Source of the DNA: Pelagophyceae sp. CCMP2097
Lineage: Eukaryota; Sar; Pelagophyceae
Direction of reading: 5' to 3'
Length of the DNA: 52,371 nt
Assembly: GCA_026770575.1 (NCBI GenBank)
Contig: MU657217.1
Coordinates: 279,899 to 332,269 of the forward strand
The number at the start of each line of letters is the position of its first letter. Position 1 is the first letter of the stretch. Under the pieces are notes generated by a model. That model was not told where the DNA came from and ran no database searches. It worked only from the letters and a program-made list of their open reading frames with translations. The position numbers and the translations under genes are program-made. Below, piece after piece: positions 39,669 through 50,445 of the stretch.

Positions 39669-41747
39669 ATGCAGTTCCTCCTCGCCATCGCGCTGCTAGC
39701 GGCCCGGGTGGCCGCCGAGTGCCCCAACGCTTGCTCGGGCCACGGCACATGCGGCGCCTACGACGAGTGCACCTGCTACTACAACTGGGAGGGCGGCAAC
39801 TGCGGCTTCCGCACGTGCCCCTTCTCGCTGGCGCACGTCGACACGCCCAAGGGCGACCTCGACGGCTCCGCCGACATGCTGTCGGGGCCGCACGTGACGG
39901 TGATCAAGGACTCTACCGTCTACCCGTTTGGCACGACGGAGCAGTACCCGTTCATGGCCGACTCGTCGGGCATGGTCCTCGACAACACAGCGCACGCCTA
40001 CATGGAGTGCGGCAACAAGGGCCTCTGCGACCGCTCCTCGGGCGAGTGCGACTGCTTCCCCGGCTACGAGGGCGCGGGCTGCCAGCGCGCGTCGTGCCCG
40101 GACCCGCTCTGCTCGGGCCACGGCTCGTGTCAGTCGGCCGCCGACCTCGCCTCGATGGACAACGACAACATTTACCTCCTCTGGGACCGCGACGTCACCA
40201 TGGGCTGCAAGTGCGAGCCTGGCTTTGTCGGACCGACGTGCGCGGACAAGGTCTGCAAGTTCGGCGTCGACCCGCTCTACATCGACGACCCGTTCATGTC
40301 GATCCGCACGCCGACGGCCAAGGTCGAGATCAAGAACGACATCCGCGAGGTCGGCGCGCCCGTCAACTACCAGTACCTCTCGGGCACGTACGCGCTCAAA
40401 TTCTACGACGTCTTCGGCGAGGACTACCAGACGACGCCGATCATGGTCAACTCGTCGTGCGCTGACGTCGTCTCGGCGCTCGAGGCGCTCCCGAACACTG
40501 TCATCCCGGCGGGCACCGTCGAGTGCGCGCAGTTGAACGACTACCTCCTCGACTCGATTGTGTACGACCTCGAGTTCCACGGCAACCCGGGCGACCTCAA
40601 GCCCCTCGAGGTGAACATCTTCCTCGACGGCACGCGCCCGACGATTTTCAACGTGGTCAACGACACAACGTACAACTTTAACGTCACCGCGCTCGTCTAC
40701 CCGAACTACTACGGCATCACGGGCGAGTTCATCGACTACTTCGACACGCGCTGCCACAACGTCGAGATCTCGCTCTCGACGGACCTCCTGGGCGGCCAGC
40801 GCGGCGTCCGCGGCCGCGTCACGTCGCTGGACACGGCCGAGGCCAAGCTGCTGAAGAAGTGCCTCGGCGACGCCAACGGCGAGCTGGGCGACAACAAGCA
40901 GGTCTACAACTGGGACTACGGCATGTGGAACCAGACGCTCTTCCCGCACATTGTCAAGCTGGCGCCGACGCCGGACTTTATGGACGACACGTACGATGCC
41001 GGCAAGTACTACCTCGTCTGGTACGACTACGACACGGACCAGTTCTACACGGGCAACTACCCGCACACGACGACGGACTCGCTCTCCGTGTTCACCACGG
41101 ACGGCGTGGCCACTGTCATGACGAACATCACGGGGATGTCGACGTTCAACGGCGTCGGCGTCGGCGGCGCGGCGGGCCTCGGCGAGGGCGTGGCGTTCAA
41201 CGGCATCAACGATATCCACTATGGCGAGGTGACGGCGCGCTTCGACGAGGGTTCGACGATGATCTACACGTCCATCGACACGTCGTGCTACTCTGGCGAG
41301 CTCTCGACGTGCCTCATCAAGGGCGACAAGATCTTCCTCTTCGACGCCGACTGGGTGGGCACCGTCCCCGGCTACAAGGACGGCTCCACCTTCGGTGCCA
41401 ACTCTGGCAACATGTACACCGTCGTCAAGGTCGGCGTCAACAAGCCGTCGCAGTACACGTACGACACCGAGGACCGCTTCTTCATCGTCGTCGACAAGGC
41501 CATCAACTGGGACGGCTCGGCCACGATGGACTACGAGAATCTCTACCCCGACAATGCCCTGCTCGCGCTCAAGGGCTCGCTCAAGGTCGGCACGGTCCGC
41601 ATCATCAAGTTCGCGCCCGTGAGCGGCTACGAGTTCGTCGCCGAGTGCTCCGGCCGCGGCCTCTGCGACCAGTCGGCGGGCCTCTGCGAGTGCTTCACCG
41701 GCTACACGAGCGACAACTGCGGCGTGCAGTCCGCACTGGCCGTTTAA
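39669..41747 (+). CDS. Mastigoneme (flagellar hair) protein, SIG1/OCM-like
   Basis: A single exon of 692 residues from the ATG at 39669, with a signal peptide (MQFLLAIALLAARVAAECPN). EGF-like modules follow at once (NACSGHGTCGAYDECTCYYN and WEGGNCGFRTCPF), then AHVDTPKGDLDGSADMLSGP, which I recall from stramenopile SIG1 and Ochromonas mastigoneme (OCM) proteins. More EGF modules occur at about residues 110-195 (MECGNKGLCDRSSGECDCFP, DPLCSGHGSCQ). A long beta-rich middle is followed by a last EGF at the C-terminus (ECSGRGLCDQSAGLCECFTG). Such proteins form the tripartite hairs on the anterior flagellum of heterokonts. Codon use is extremely GC3-rich and regular, typical of a highly expressed gene; it also creates a long false frame on the other strand. 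The start lies 114 bp from the divergent CPBP start. Confidence 0.85.
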   Translation: MQFLLAIALLAARVAAECPNACSGHGTCGAYDECTCYYNWEGGNCGFRTCPFSLAHVDTPKGDLDGSADMLSGPHVTVIKDSTVYPFGTTEQYPFMADSSGMVLDNTAHAYMECGNKGLCDRSSGECDCFPGYEGAGCQRASCPDPLCSGHGSCQSAADLASMDNDNIYLLWDRDVTMGCKCEPGFVGPTCADKVCKFGVDPLYIDDPFMSIRTPTAKVEIKNDIREVGAPVNYQYLSGTYALKFYDVFGEDYQTTPIMVNSSCADVVSALEALPNTVIPAGTVECAQLNDYLLDSIVYDLEFHGNPGDLKPLEVNIFLDGTRPTIFNVVNDTTYNFNVTALVYPNYYGITGEFIDYFDTRCHNVEISLSTDLLGGQRGVRGRVTSLDTAEAKLLKKCLGDANGELGDNKQVYNWDYGMWNQTLFPHIVKLAPTPDFMDDTYDAGKYYLVWYDYDTDQFYTGNYPHTTTDSLSVFTTDGVATVMTNITGMSTFNGVGVGGAAGLGEGVAFNGINDIHYGEVTARFDEGSTMIYTSIDTSCYSGELSTCLIKGDKIFLFDADWVGTVPGYKDGSTFGANSGNMYTVVKVGVNKPSQYTYDTEDRFFIVVDKAINWDGSATMDYENLYPDNALLALKGSLKVGTVRIIKFAPVSGYEFVAECSGRGLCDQSAGLCECFTGYTSDNCGVQSALAV

Positions 41748-42159
41748 AGCGCGCTTTTAATTTTAGACGTTTTGTTCATAAGTCGGTCCACGGCGAGCCT
41801 GGGCCTGTCGGCCTGGGTTCCATTGATGCGACGATGCAGCACGAGACCCGCAGGACGGACGGCGCCGCGCTGAAGAGGCTTATCGGGCAAGTCGCATCGA
41901 ATTGGATGAGCCTCTCCTGCATCCTGCTGGCTCGACCGGGCTTTGTCCCGATGCGGAACGCAGGGCTGTGGTGCCTTTGGACCGCGACGAAGGACGCCAC
42001 TCGAGTTCGAGGAGCCTCTTTTCGAGAAGGGACCTTGTCCAGTATTTAATCAAATCTGTCTTGAAACGGTTTTCAAAAGGCTTCCCCGAAAATACCTGGA
42101 AGAAAGGGCCGTCGGTCCCGCACGCCATCAGTGGCCCCGAACGCGCATACGGAAAGGCC
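41748..42159. other. Intergenic after mastigoneme gene
   Basis: The 3' UTR of the mastigoneme gene and the promoter side of the WW-MyTH4-FERM gene. The overlapping open frames on both strands have no recognisable domains. Confidence 0.45.
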
Positions 42160-45100
42160 ATGGCCGACGCCGGTGCGCTTCGCGTCTGCGCGCGGCCCGG
42201 ACGCGTCGAATTAGGCGGCTGGACCGCCGTCCAAGACGAATTGGGTGAGTTCCGCGAAGAGGCTTCGGCGGTGTGCAAATGTTCCGTCTCCGTGCGACGC
42301 GCCCCCTCGATGCGGCGTTCGCCGCGGGCGTTCGATGCTGCGGGCGTTCGCCGCGGTGCCGCCGGCGTCGCGGCCGCAAAGGAGCCGCGATCGATGCGTC
42401 GTCGGGTTGGAGGAGCGGTCGGATCGCGGTCGCGGTCGGGTCGAGACGACGGCTGCGACGCCGCGGCGAGGCGTGGTGCTGCATCGCCTCTTGTAGGGCG
42501 GACGTACTACTACAACACAGCGACACTGGAGACAAAATGGGAGCGCCCGCAGGAACTCGTGCGTCTCTCGTGGATACCCTTTTGTAAGGCTTTCGTGGCC
42601 CCACGACGCTTCCCTGCAGGCGGCGGACTCTGCGGCGGACTGGGACGAGCGCGCGGACCCGGCCTCTGGCAACGTGTGCGTCCCTTTGGGCCAAAAGGTC
42701 CATCGCAGCACTCATTCCACAGTGCACTTTTAGCTACTACTTCCACAAGAAGACGCAGCAGACTTCGTGGACGGCGCCGCCGGGCTACAAGGGCGCCGAC
42801 GAGGCGACGTGGCTTGGCAAGCTGGATGAAGCGTCGGGGCGGGAGTACTACTACAATTCGGCGACTAAAGAGACTACCTGGACGCGCCCCGCGAGCATGG
42901 CCGCGCCTGCCGCCAAGTCGCCGCCGCCCGCCAAGCCGGCGCCGCCGGCCGCGAAGCCCGCGCCGCCGGCCAAGCCGCCGCCGCCGGCTTCGCCAAAGCC
43001 CGCGGCGCCGGCTTCGCCAAAGCCACCGCCGCCGGCTTCGCCCAAGCCACCGCCGCCCGCTTCGCCAAGGCCGCCGCCGCCCGCGGCCAGGCCGCCGCCC
43101 GCAAGCGCGCCGCCGCCCGCTGCCGTTGCCGCGACCGCGAGCGTACGAAGACACCGCGTCCCTTTTTAGCCGAAGTCCCTTGTCTGCCCTTTACAGCCGT
43201 CTAGGCGCTGCCTGCGACGGCGTGGGCGGCGATCGAGGAGGCCTCGCTGGTGGACTTGTGCAAGCAGTATTCTTCCATGGACTTTGATTCGTATGCGGAG
43301 AAGCAATTTCAGCTGAATCGAAAAGGCATGTTCAAATCCAAAACCCAAGTCGACAAGGTCACGCGCTGGAAGTGCGTCTTCTGCAAAATTGCCGGACAGC
43401 TCAAGGTTCCTGATTGCGAACTCGATAGGAACGAGGTGATTAAACAGCCCTTACTGATCCACAAGGACGGCGCCTCCTCCTCAGAAGCTGTCCAGCTTTT
43501 CCGGAATGTCACCGGCTTCATGGGCGACCGCGGCTCCAGCAAGGCGGGCATCGACCATTGCCAGAAGATCCTCTCGAACATGCTCTTGGCGGCTGAACCG
43601 CTGCGGAACGAATGCTATTGCCAGATTGTCAAACAGACAAACGGCAACCCGAGCGACGAGTCCACGGTCCGCGGCTGGCAGCTCTTCACCGCCTGCCTGG
43701 CGACGTGAGAAGCCGTTGGAAACCTTTGAAAGGGCCGGGAAAGGACCCTCGCAAACGCCGACGCCGCTTTTTTTAGGTTCCCGCCGTCCGAGGATTTGGC
43801 GCCGCACCTCGGGTGGTACTACGCGCAGGCTGCTTCGAGCGAAAACGCGGTCGTCGCGCGCTACGCCGAATTCTGCCTCCGCGAAAAAGCCGCGTCTTTC
43901 AATTCGGCGACCGAGGATCCCACTCGGCAACCGAGGGACGTCTGAGGAAAGAGCGGTCATAGAGGCCTTGTCGCTGGGATCGGCGACGGCAGAGCAACGA
44001 GCGGCAGAGGCGAGAGCGGCAGGGCCGTGAGCTGCAGAGGCGAGCGATGGACGCCGGAAGCACTGACGGGCCGTCTGACGCGCGATGCAAGAGTCACAAC
44101 GGCCCCCGCAGGCAAGCTGCCCGTCATCATGGCGCTGGGCCCGCGGCGCGAGCCGCCGACCGTCGTCGAGGTGGAGTCGGCCGTGCGGCTGGATAAGGTG
44201 CGCGATATGTTGTTGGTGCGGGGCGGGTTTGTCGTGCGTGCGGCCCAAGAGTCACAACCACTTAAGGCTCTGGTCCGCGTGTATTTCCTCGACGAAAAGT
44301 TCGTCACGCTCCCCGTGGACGCGTGGACGACGGCGTCGGCGCTGGTGCGAGGTGTGGCAGAGGTCCTGAAAATGTCTCCGCAAGGCGCGAGGCCGTTCCA
44401 ACTCTTCGAAGTGTCTTCAGAAGCCGAGGAGCGCGTTCTAGAGGCCGAGGAGCGCGTTTTGGACCTGGCGGCGTACTGGCACAGAATCACGTCCGAGGCG
44501 CGCTCCAAAGGCGGCGGGAAAGGAGCATCGGTGGAAGAGTTTCGGTTTGTGTACAAGGTCCGGCATTTCTTCGATGTCGGAAGCCGCGTCCCTTTCACGA
44601 TACAAGTGCCTTGCGAAGAGTGCCGCCGGACCAGAGGCTGTTGTCTTTGCGCCAAAGGTGTTTCGTCTCGACGTCGTCATCAACCGGCGCTGATAGGTCC
44701 CCGACGGCGACGGGTCGGCCATCGAGCTGTTGTACGTGCAGGCTAAACATGATGTGGTGGACGCGCGCTACCCGTGCTCGACGCAGGACGCTGTGACTCT
44801 GGCGGCTCTCCAAATCCAGGAGGAATACGGCGACGTCCCCGAGGGTGCGCATTTCCCGGTCATGCGCTTTTCTCAGGCGCCCTCTAGGCGAGTGCGCTTA
44901 CCTGCGCGGGTCGCTGGGCAAGTACCTGGCGCCAAAGGTCCTGGCCGAGGACGAGGACGCCAAATTCGAGGAGCGCCTTTTAAAGCTCTACCGTAAGCCC
45001 CCGCGTCGCAAGTCGCCAAACCTGGAAAGAGCCAGGCGAGAGGGTTGCCGTCATCGCCTTCCCTAGGCAAGCTCGCCGGCTATTCGCAGGCCGAGGCCCG

Positions 45101-45534
45101 ACTTTCTTACCTTGACTACATAAAGTCTTGGAAGATCTACGGCTCTTCGTATTTCGTCGCGGAACCGCGGCAGAACCGCGACTTCCCCTCTGAAGTCATC
45201 CTCGCCATCTCGGCAAAGGGCATCTTGGTCGTGGACCCGCTGACGAGGGAGGTGATCCAGGAGTACCCGTACTCGCAAGTTGTAACTTGGGGCCATTCCG
45301 CGAATTCGTTCGTCATCGTCACGGGCAACGCGGTGAAGCAGGTCAAGGCCTTCTTCAAGACGGAGCAGGGTACGTGTCGGTTTGCCACGACGGCGGAGGT
45401 TTTAACAGAGGGTCGATCGACGCCGCAATCGTGGCCGTCGTCTGTGCTTGTGGAGCGGGCGCCGTTCGAATCGCCGTGTAGGCATGGAGATGAACATCAT
45501 GGTCCGTGCGTACGTCGAGGCGCTCATGGCGTGA
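42160..45534 (+). CDS. WW(x3)-proline-rich-MyTH4-FERM protein, no motor
   Basis: Exons are well defined at 42160-42244, 42497-42558, 42620-42675, 42734-43142, 43205-43704, from 43777, from about 44112, 45067-45369 and 45482-45534, with a few less certain ones at 44250-45000. Splicing builds three WW domains: GGWTAVQDEL + GRTYYYNTATLETKWERP; DWDERADPASGNV + YYFHKKTQQTSWTAPPG; and WLGKLDEASGREYYYN + SATKETTWTRP. A Pro/Ala/Lys stalk follows. Next is a MyTH4 domain (IKQPLLIHKDGASSSEAVQL, GFMGDRGSS, LRNECYCQIVKQTNGNPSDE, GWQLFTACLATFPPSEDL). A FERM domain completes it (LVRVYFLDEKFVTLPVDAW, FQLFEVSSE, YLAPKV, FFKTEQ + GMEMNIMVRAYVEALMA). In myosins VII/X/XV and plant KCBP, MyTH4-FERM modules bind microtubules and membrane cargo. 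Here no myosin or kinesin head is present, so a scaffold between cytoskeleton and proline-rich partners is inferred. Confidence 0.8.
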
Positions 45535-46708
45535 CCTGCGCGAAAAGCTGCGGCCGAAAAGGCCTTCCAACACCCCCTTTAAAGTTTCTCTTCCACATGC
45601 GCCTGCGCACTTTCAAAGCCCGCGACGCGGCGCCGTCCCGGAAGCGGAAGCGGGCCGGGGCTCGCACTTCCACGTACAGAAAAGCAAGAGGGTCCGGGTC
45701 CGGACTCGGACCCGCGAAAACCCGGGGTAGCGTCCGGGTCTCGGGTCCGCTTATCCGGGCTGACCTGGGGTAGGGTCCGGGTCTCGGGTCTGGCCTCGGC
45801 CGCGCGGGTCCGGGTCTCGGGTCCGGCCCTTTTGCCTCGGGTCCGGGTCCGGTCCGGGTCCGGGTCTAGGGTCCGGCGCGGTGCGGGCCGGTGAACACGG
45901 CGCTCGTGTTCCACCTGGAAGGTGGAATGCACGTCCGAGTCCACGTGCTCCGCAACTCGCTCGTGATCTCAGATTCCAGAAGAAATTCGGAAGATCCCGA
46001 AGTCGAAAAAGATTAAAAACTCAACAAGGAAGATTTATTTCAGCACTTACTTAACGACGCAAGGGGTCCGGGTCTCGGGTCCGGACCTTTTGCCTCGGGT
46101 CCGGGTCTCGGGTTTGACGTCGCCGGCGCGGGTCCGGGTCTCGGGTCTGGGCCGAGTCGAAGACCCAAACCCGGATCCGCGGACCCTTTTGCTGCCCTGA
46201 CCACGTAGCAGGGTCCATGCATGCTTGCTTAAGCTTGTCTATGGCTCAGAGTTTCGACAGGTCGGAGGTCAAGACGTCGCCGCCGCGCGCTGCGGCGCCG
46301 TCCGTCGTCGCGCCGCCCGGGTCCGACGCGGCGGAGGGCGCGGCCGCACCGGCCTCGGGCCTCGGATCGGCTTGTTGACGTTCTCGACGGCGCATTTTCA
46401 AAATTTCGCTCGGAATATTCTCGACGCGGCGCGGCGCGGCGGCGCGAGACTGTAATTAACCACGAATTGGCGCGCCGATGGCGCTAGTGGCATTCATCCT
46501 TCCCAAAACTCGATTGCCGTCCGTTGGATGATTTGTATCGCCCAAGCCCTTTTGAACCTGACTGTCGAGTGCTCTCGCTGCGTGGCAACCCTGTCCCACG
46601 TTCATACGTACCGTGCCGAATTTCAATCTATGCTCGAGGCGGATCCGACTGAACGACGATTGGAGTGTTTGCGTGAAGCGGACTTAGCGGGCAGTATAAA
46701 CCACCACC
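45535..46708. other. Intergenic with minisatellite, promoter side of eIF5
   Basis: No convincing gene is seen in about 1.17 kb. The left half holds the G-rich minisatellite listed separately. A short frame at 46241-46378 (MAQSFDRSEVKTSPPRAAAP...) lacks any domain. The sequence before the eIF5 start (CCACCACCATGG at 46701-46712) is a strong translation-start context. Confidence 0.5.
45690..46165 (+). repeat. G-rich minisatellite (GGGTCCGGGTCTCGGGTC units)
   Basis: Units mixing GGGTCCGGGTC and TCTCGGGTCCG recur in two blocks, about 45690-45880 and 46063-46165, separated by ordinary sequence. Four or more GGG runs lie within 20-25 bases of each other on the plus strand at many places, so G-quadruplex formation is plausible. 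Unit order varies, as in a slipping or recombining minisatellite. Confidence 0.85.
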
Positions 46709-48492
46709 ATGGCGATGATCATGAACATTGCGGGAGCCACGGCCATCGAGGACGCCGAGCCAGGACCCGCGTCCCTGGACGTGCAAGGCGGGTGGCGGGA
46801 CCGCTGAAATTGATACAAGAAAGAAGAGGCGGCGGCGAGGGCCTTTGAGCTGCGCGCGGCCGCCGCAGTGACGTCGAGATTCCCTCGAGATTTCTTTGGC
46901 GCCGTCGGCGCATTCCTTTTCGTGAGCCGCTCCCCCGCAGGTACCGGTACAAGATGCCGCGCATCATCTCGAAAGTGCGTTTTCAGAAAAGAAGCCACTT
47001 CAACAAGCGGGAAGCCGCGCGCAAACGCCAACCGCCTTTGTCTGCAGGTCGAAGGTAGAGGCAACGGCATCAAGACGGTCATCCCGAACATGCTGGCGCT
47101 GGCGCTGTCGCTACACCGCACGCCGTATCAAACCAGCGTCCAAAGTTGACGTTGCTTACCAGTGTTCCGAACCCCTGTCCTGTGTAGCGGCGAGGTGACT
47201 AAGTTCTTCGGCTGCGAGCTCGGGGCGCAGACGACATGGACGGAGGACACGGAGCGCGCGGTGGTCAACGGCGCGCACACGGAGCAGGCTCTACAGGACA
47301 AGCTCAAGGTGAGCGGCAGAGCTGATTGTTCTGACGGAATCGTCGACGCTCTGGTTCTTGAAGCCGCCTTTAGGTGTACATCGACAAGTTTGTGCTGTGC
47401 CCGTCTTGCAAGCTGCCGGAGACGTCATACAAGATCAAGCACGAGATTATCAACCACCAATGCGTCGCCTGCGGCGCGCGCGAGGTGCGCGCAGGCGGGG
47501 CGCGCGGGGGCAGCGTGCTTGCGGAGCATGCGCGGAGCTGCAGCCTCGGTGCTTGTTTTATGGTTCTGGGGATGTATAGGAATTGCCAAAGGAATTCATA
47601 GAAAAATCTCTAGGGCGTGGACATGACGCACAAGCTCACTACCTATATCCTCAAGTGCAACAAGGTCGAAAAGGACGCCAAAAAGAAGCTGACCAAGGAC
47701 AAGGACGGCAAGGAGGGCAAGAAGGAGAAGAAGGAGAAAAAGGACAAAGACGTCGAAGAGACGGACGAGGAGCGGGCGGCGCGAAAGGCCAAAAAGGCTG
47801 CCAAAAAGGCCAAGAAGGCTGCGGAAGAGGCCGACGACGAGGAGGAGGAGGACGACGACGACGAGGACGACGAGGCCAAGGAGAAGCGGAAAAAGGCTGA
47901 AAAAAAAGAAAAGAAGCGCGTGGAGCGCGCGGCGGAATTCGGCGACGACGGCGCCGAAGAGGACGAAGACTCGTCGGCTCTCAAGTCGGCGATCAACGGC
48001 CTGCGCGAGTACATGTCCAAGCACGCTTCTTCCAACGACGTGATTTCCGAGGTGCGCGCGGTGCAGACGTTTTGCGCTTTGCCGCGGAGCGAGCGCGGAT
48101 TCATCCTCGTCGCCGCCGCCTTCCCGCAAGGCCCGCTGGCAAAGGGTGCTTTGGCGGGCAAGCAGGCGGTGCTGCGCGACTTTGCAAAGGAGTCTGGCGT
48201 CGAGACGCTTTTCGGCGGCCTTGAGAAATATTGCGCCGTGGCCGAGGCAGACCTCGCGCCAAAGTTTGCCCTCGTTTTAAAGACGCTCTATGACCTCGAG
48301 ATCGTCAAGGAGGACGAGCTTTTGGCGTGGCACGCCGCCGGCGTCGGGGCCGAGGACCACGAGGTGCACTACTCTTCGGATTGCGGCCCCGAAAAGCGCG
48401 CGCAGCTTTTGGCCTTTGCCGAGCCCTTCATCACCTGGCTCAAGGAGGCCGAGGAGGAGGAGGAGGACGACGACGAGGGCGACACGGAGTGA
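46709..48492 (+). CDS. EIF5: Translation initiation factor eIF5
   Basis: The GTPase-activating protein for eIF2 in the 43S pre-initiation complex. Six exons are proposed, 46709-46770, 46941-46974, 47048-47137, 47195-47308, 47374-47484 and 47614-48492, all phases matching, giving about 429 residues; human eIF5 has 431. The N-terminal domain assembles across small exons: MAMIMNIAGAT, YRYKMPRIISK + VEGRGNGIKTVIPNM, then VTKFFGCELGAQTTW, AVVNGAHTEQALQDKL and YIDKFVLCPSCKLPET. The zinc ribbon is CPSC...CVAC. A lysine-rich linker and an acidic/lysine tract follow, then the C-terminal W2 (HEAT-like) domain (about 47960-48470) with aromatic/acidic boxes near the end (FITWLKEAEEEEEDDDEGD). The conserved Arg of the catalytic N-terminal tail may lie in YRYKM. 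The exon 1 donor (GTCCCT) is weak but fits the phase. Confidence 0.9.
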
Positions 48493-48789
48493 GCGCGCAC
48501 CCGCGCGGCGCGCCCCGGCGCGCCTGCCGCTCCGACGCCGGCGCGCCGAACGAGGCGGATGCCCGCGGCGTCTCCGGTGCGCCCGCGGTGCCGAGGCCGG
48601 CATCCGCTGGCCCCCGCGCGGCACCGAACCAAGTCCCCGAAGAAACGCCCGCAGCGCTGATAAGATGTGATAAGATGCAACTTTGCTGTCTTCCTGTGAT
48701 GAGCCGGTGGGACCAACGAGGCATCCCTCGTCGGGTCATCCTCGGCGGTCCGGGGCTGCAGTGCGGGCTCCCAGAGCCGCTCTGAGGAC

Positions 48790-49693
48790 ATGGACGCCGC
48801 CGACGAGGCCGCGCGAGCCGTTCAGTCGCGACCGGCCGCGCCCGCCGCCGCGCTGGCCCTCGAGGTGCTCGAACTGAGCGACATGCTCGCGCTCATCCTC
48901 CGGCTGGCGGCAGCGCCGGACGCGCTTTGCGTGTCGAAACGCGTCGCTGAAAATGCGCGCGCCGTGGCGCCGGCCGTGCGCAAACTCATCTGGAAGGACC
49001 GGATTATGAAGGGCACCGCAATCCTCAAGGGGCACACCGGCGGCGTCAGATGCTGCGCGTTCTCGCCCGACGGCAAGCGCATCGTGACGGCGAACAAGGA
49101 CGGGACGGCGCGGCTCTGGGACGCCAAGTCCGGCGCGCTGCTGCTGACGCTCGAGGGGCACACCGACTGGCGTCGAATGCTGCGCGTTCTCGCCCGACGG
49201 CAAGCGCATCGTGACGGCGAGCAACGACGGGACGGCGCGGCTGTGGGACGCCGAGACGGGCGCGCTGCTGCTGACGCTCGAGGGGCACATCGACAGAGTC
49301 TACAGCTGCGCGTTCTCGCCCGACGGCAAGCGCATCGTGACGGCGAGCTTCGACGGGACGGCGCGGCTCTGGGACGCCGAGACGGGCGCACTGCTGATGA
49401 TGCTCGAGGGGCACATCGACGCCGTCGTGAGCTGCGTGTTCTCGCCCGACGGCAAGCGCATCGTGACGGCGAGCTACGACAGGACGGCGCGGCTCTAGGA
49501 CGCCGAGACGGGCGCGCTGCAGACGACGCTCGAGGGACACATCGACTCCATCGAATGCTGCGCGTTCTCGCCCGACGGCGAGTGCCTCGTGACGGCGAGC
49601 AACGACGGCACGGCGCGGCTCTGGAATGTCGCATTCAAATGTTGTGCAATTTCCGTCTGGCTTCACTCTCTGATTACTAGTAGGAATTCCTAG
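48790..49693 (+). pseudogene. WD40-repeat gene broken by frameshift and stop
   Basis: The frame from the ATG at 48790 encodes a helical, F-box-like N-terminus (ALEVLELSDMLALILRLAAA, VRKLIWKDRIMKG), then a WD40 blade (ILKGHTGGVRCCAFSPDGKR, DGTARLWD). Near 49173 one extra base compared with the other repeat units shifts the frame. The following three blades (GHIDRVYSCAFSPDGKRIVT and so on) lie in another frame, and a TAG at 49496-49498 replaces the expected Trp codon of RLWD. One last blade follows to a stop at 49693. Repeat units are 126 bp and nearly identical to each other, so tandem duplication or gene conversion was recent. The two lesions argue for a pseudogene; assembly error across near-identical repeats is the main alternative. 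Confidence 0.75.
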
Positions 49694-50445
49694 GGACCCT
49701 AGTATAGGCCTAATCTAGATTGCCGGAAGTTCCAGAAGTCTACACTTTCGAGGAAAGGGTCCACCGACTCGCGAGGGAGTCGGGCGGTCTCGCTCTGCTA
49801 GTACGGCACCGCCGGATTCTGGCAAAGGGGCCTCGTTGGGCACGACTCCTTGCCTCGCTGCGGCCCTGACGCCCTGCGAATGCGCGTGCGCGGCCTTGCC
49901 CCATCCCGCCGCCGCCGTCGTCTCACCGGCGTCGTCCCAGTCGCATCGTCCCGCGCCCGGCGCTTGTCAGAGGCGCGGTCCGAAAAACTTAGTCTTTCCG
50001 CTGTTATTCCTTCTTCCGTCGGTTGCGCCGCCCGAGCGAGTCGACGTCGGCGGTCGACGCAGGCCTACGGCGGGCTCGAGACCGGCGCGGATAAACGCGG
50101 CAGACGCACCGAGCTTCCTTGAGAAGCGGGTCCGCGTCGGCGCCTGCGGATCGACGTCGTCGGAGTTGGACTGACGCGCGGCGTGACGGGGGGTTCCCCA
50201 AGCATCGAACAAGACGGGTTTCCAAGCGCATAAACGGACCGTCGGCGTCGCCGAACAACGAGCCTAGAGGTGCGGCGTGATACGAGGGGCTCGTTGTTCA
50301 AAGGAAGACGCACGCATGAACGACGGCGCCTTGCGGCCCGCGGCGGGCGGCCCGTGAACCGGCGTCGCCTCGACGCCGAGCCTGGAGGACGCCTTGGTCC
50401 CAAGTCAGACGAACAGGCCGTGGAATTCCCTCAGACGAAGGGCCC
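49694..50445. other. Intergenic, 3' of DnaJ gene
   Basis: No gene is seen in about 750 bp. A palindromic AGGAATTCCTAGGG with further TAG/CTA-rich sequence lies at 49682-49720. A similar AGGAATTCCT occurs at 3546. Short open frames have no domains. Confidence 0.5.

Noticed and set aside
39696..41219. 507-residue open frame antisense to the mastigoneme gene
   Set aside because: It is Arg/Val/Asp/Ala-dominated and low in complexity, exactly what the reverse complement of strongly GC3-biased codons gives; the sense frame has clear EGF modules.
46241..46378. Short 45-residue frame before eIF5
   Set aside because: Ala/Pro-rich, no domain, no splice link to eIF5; chance is likely in GC-rich DNA.
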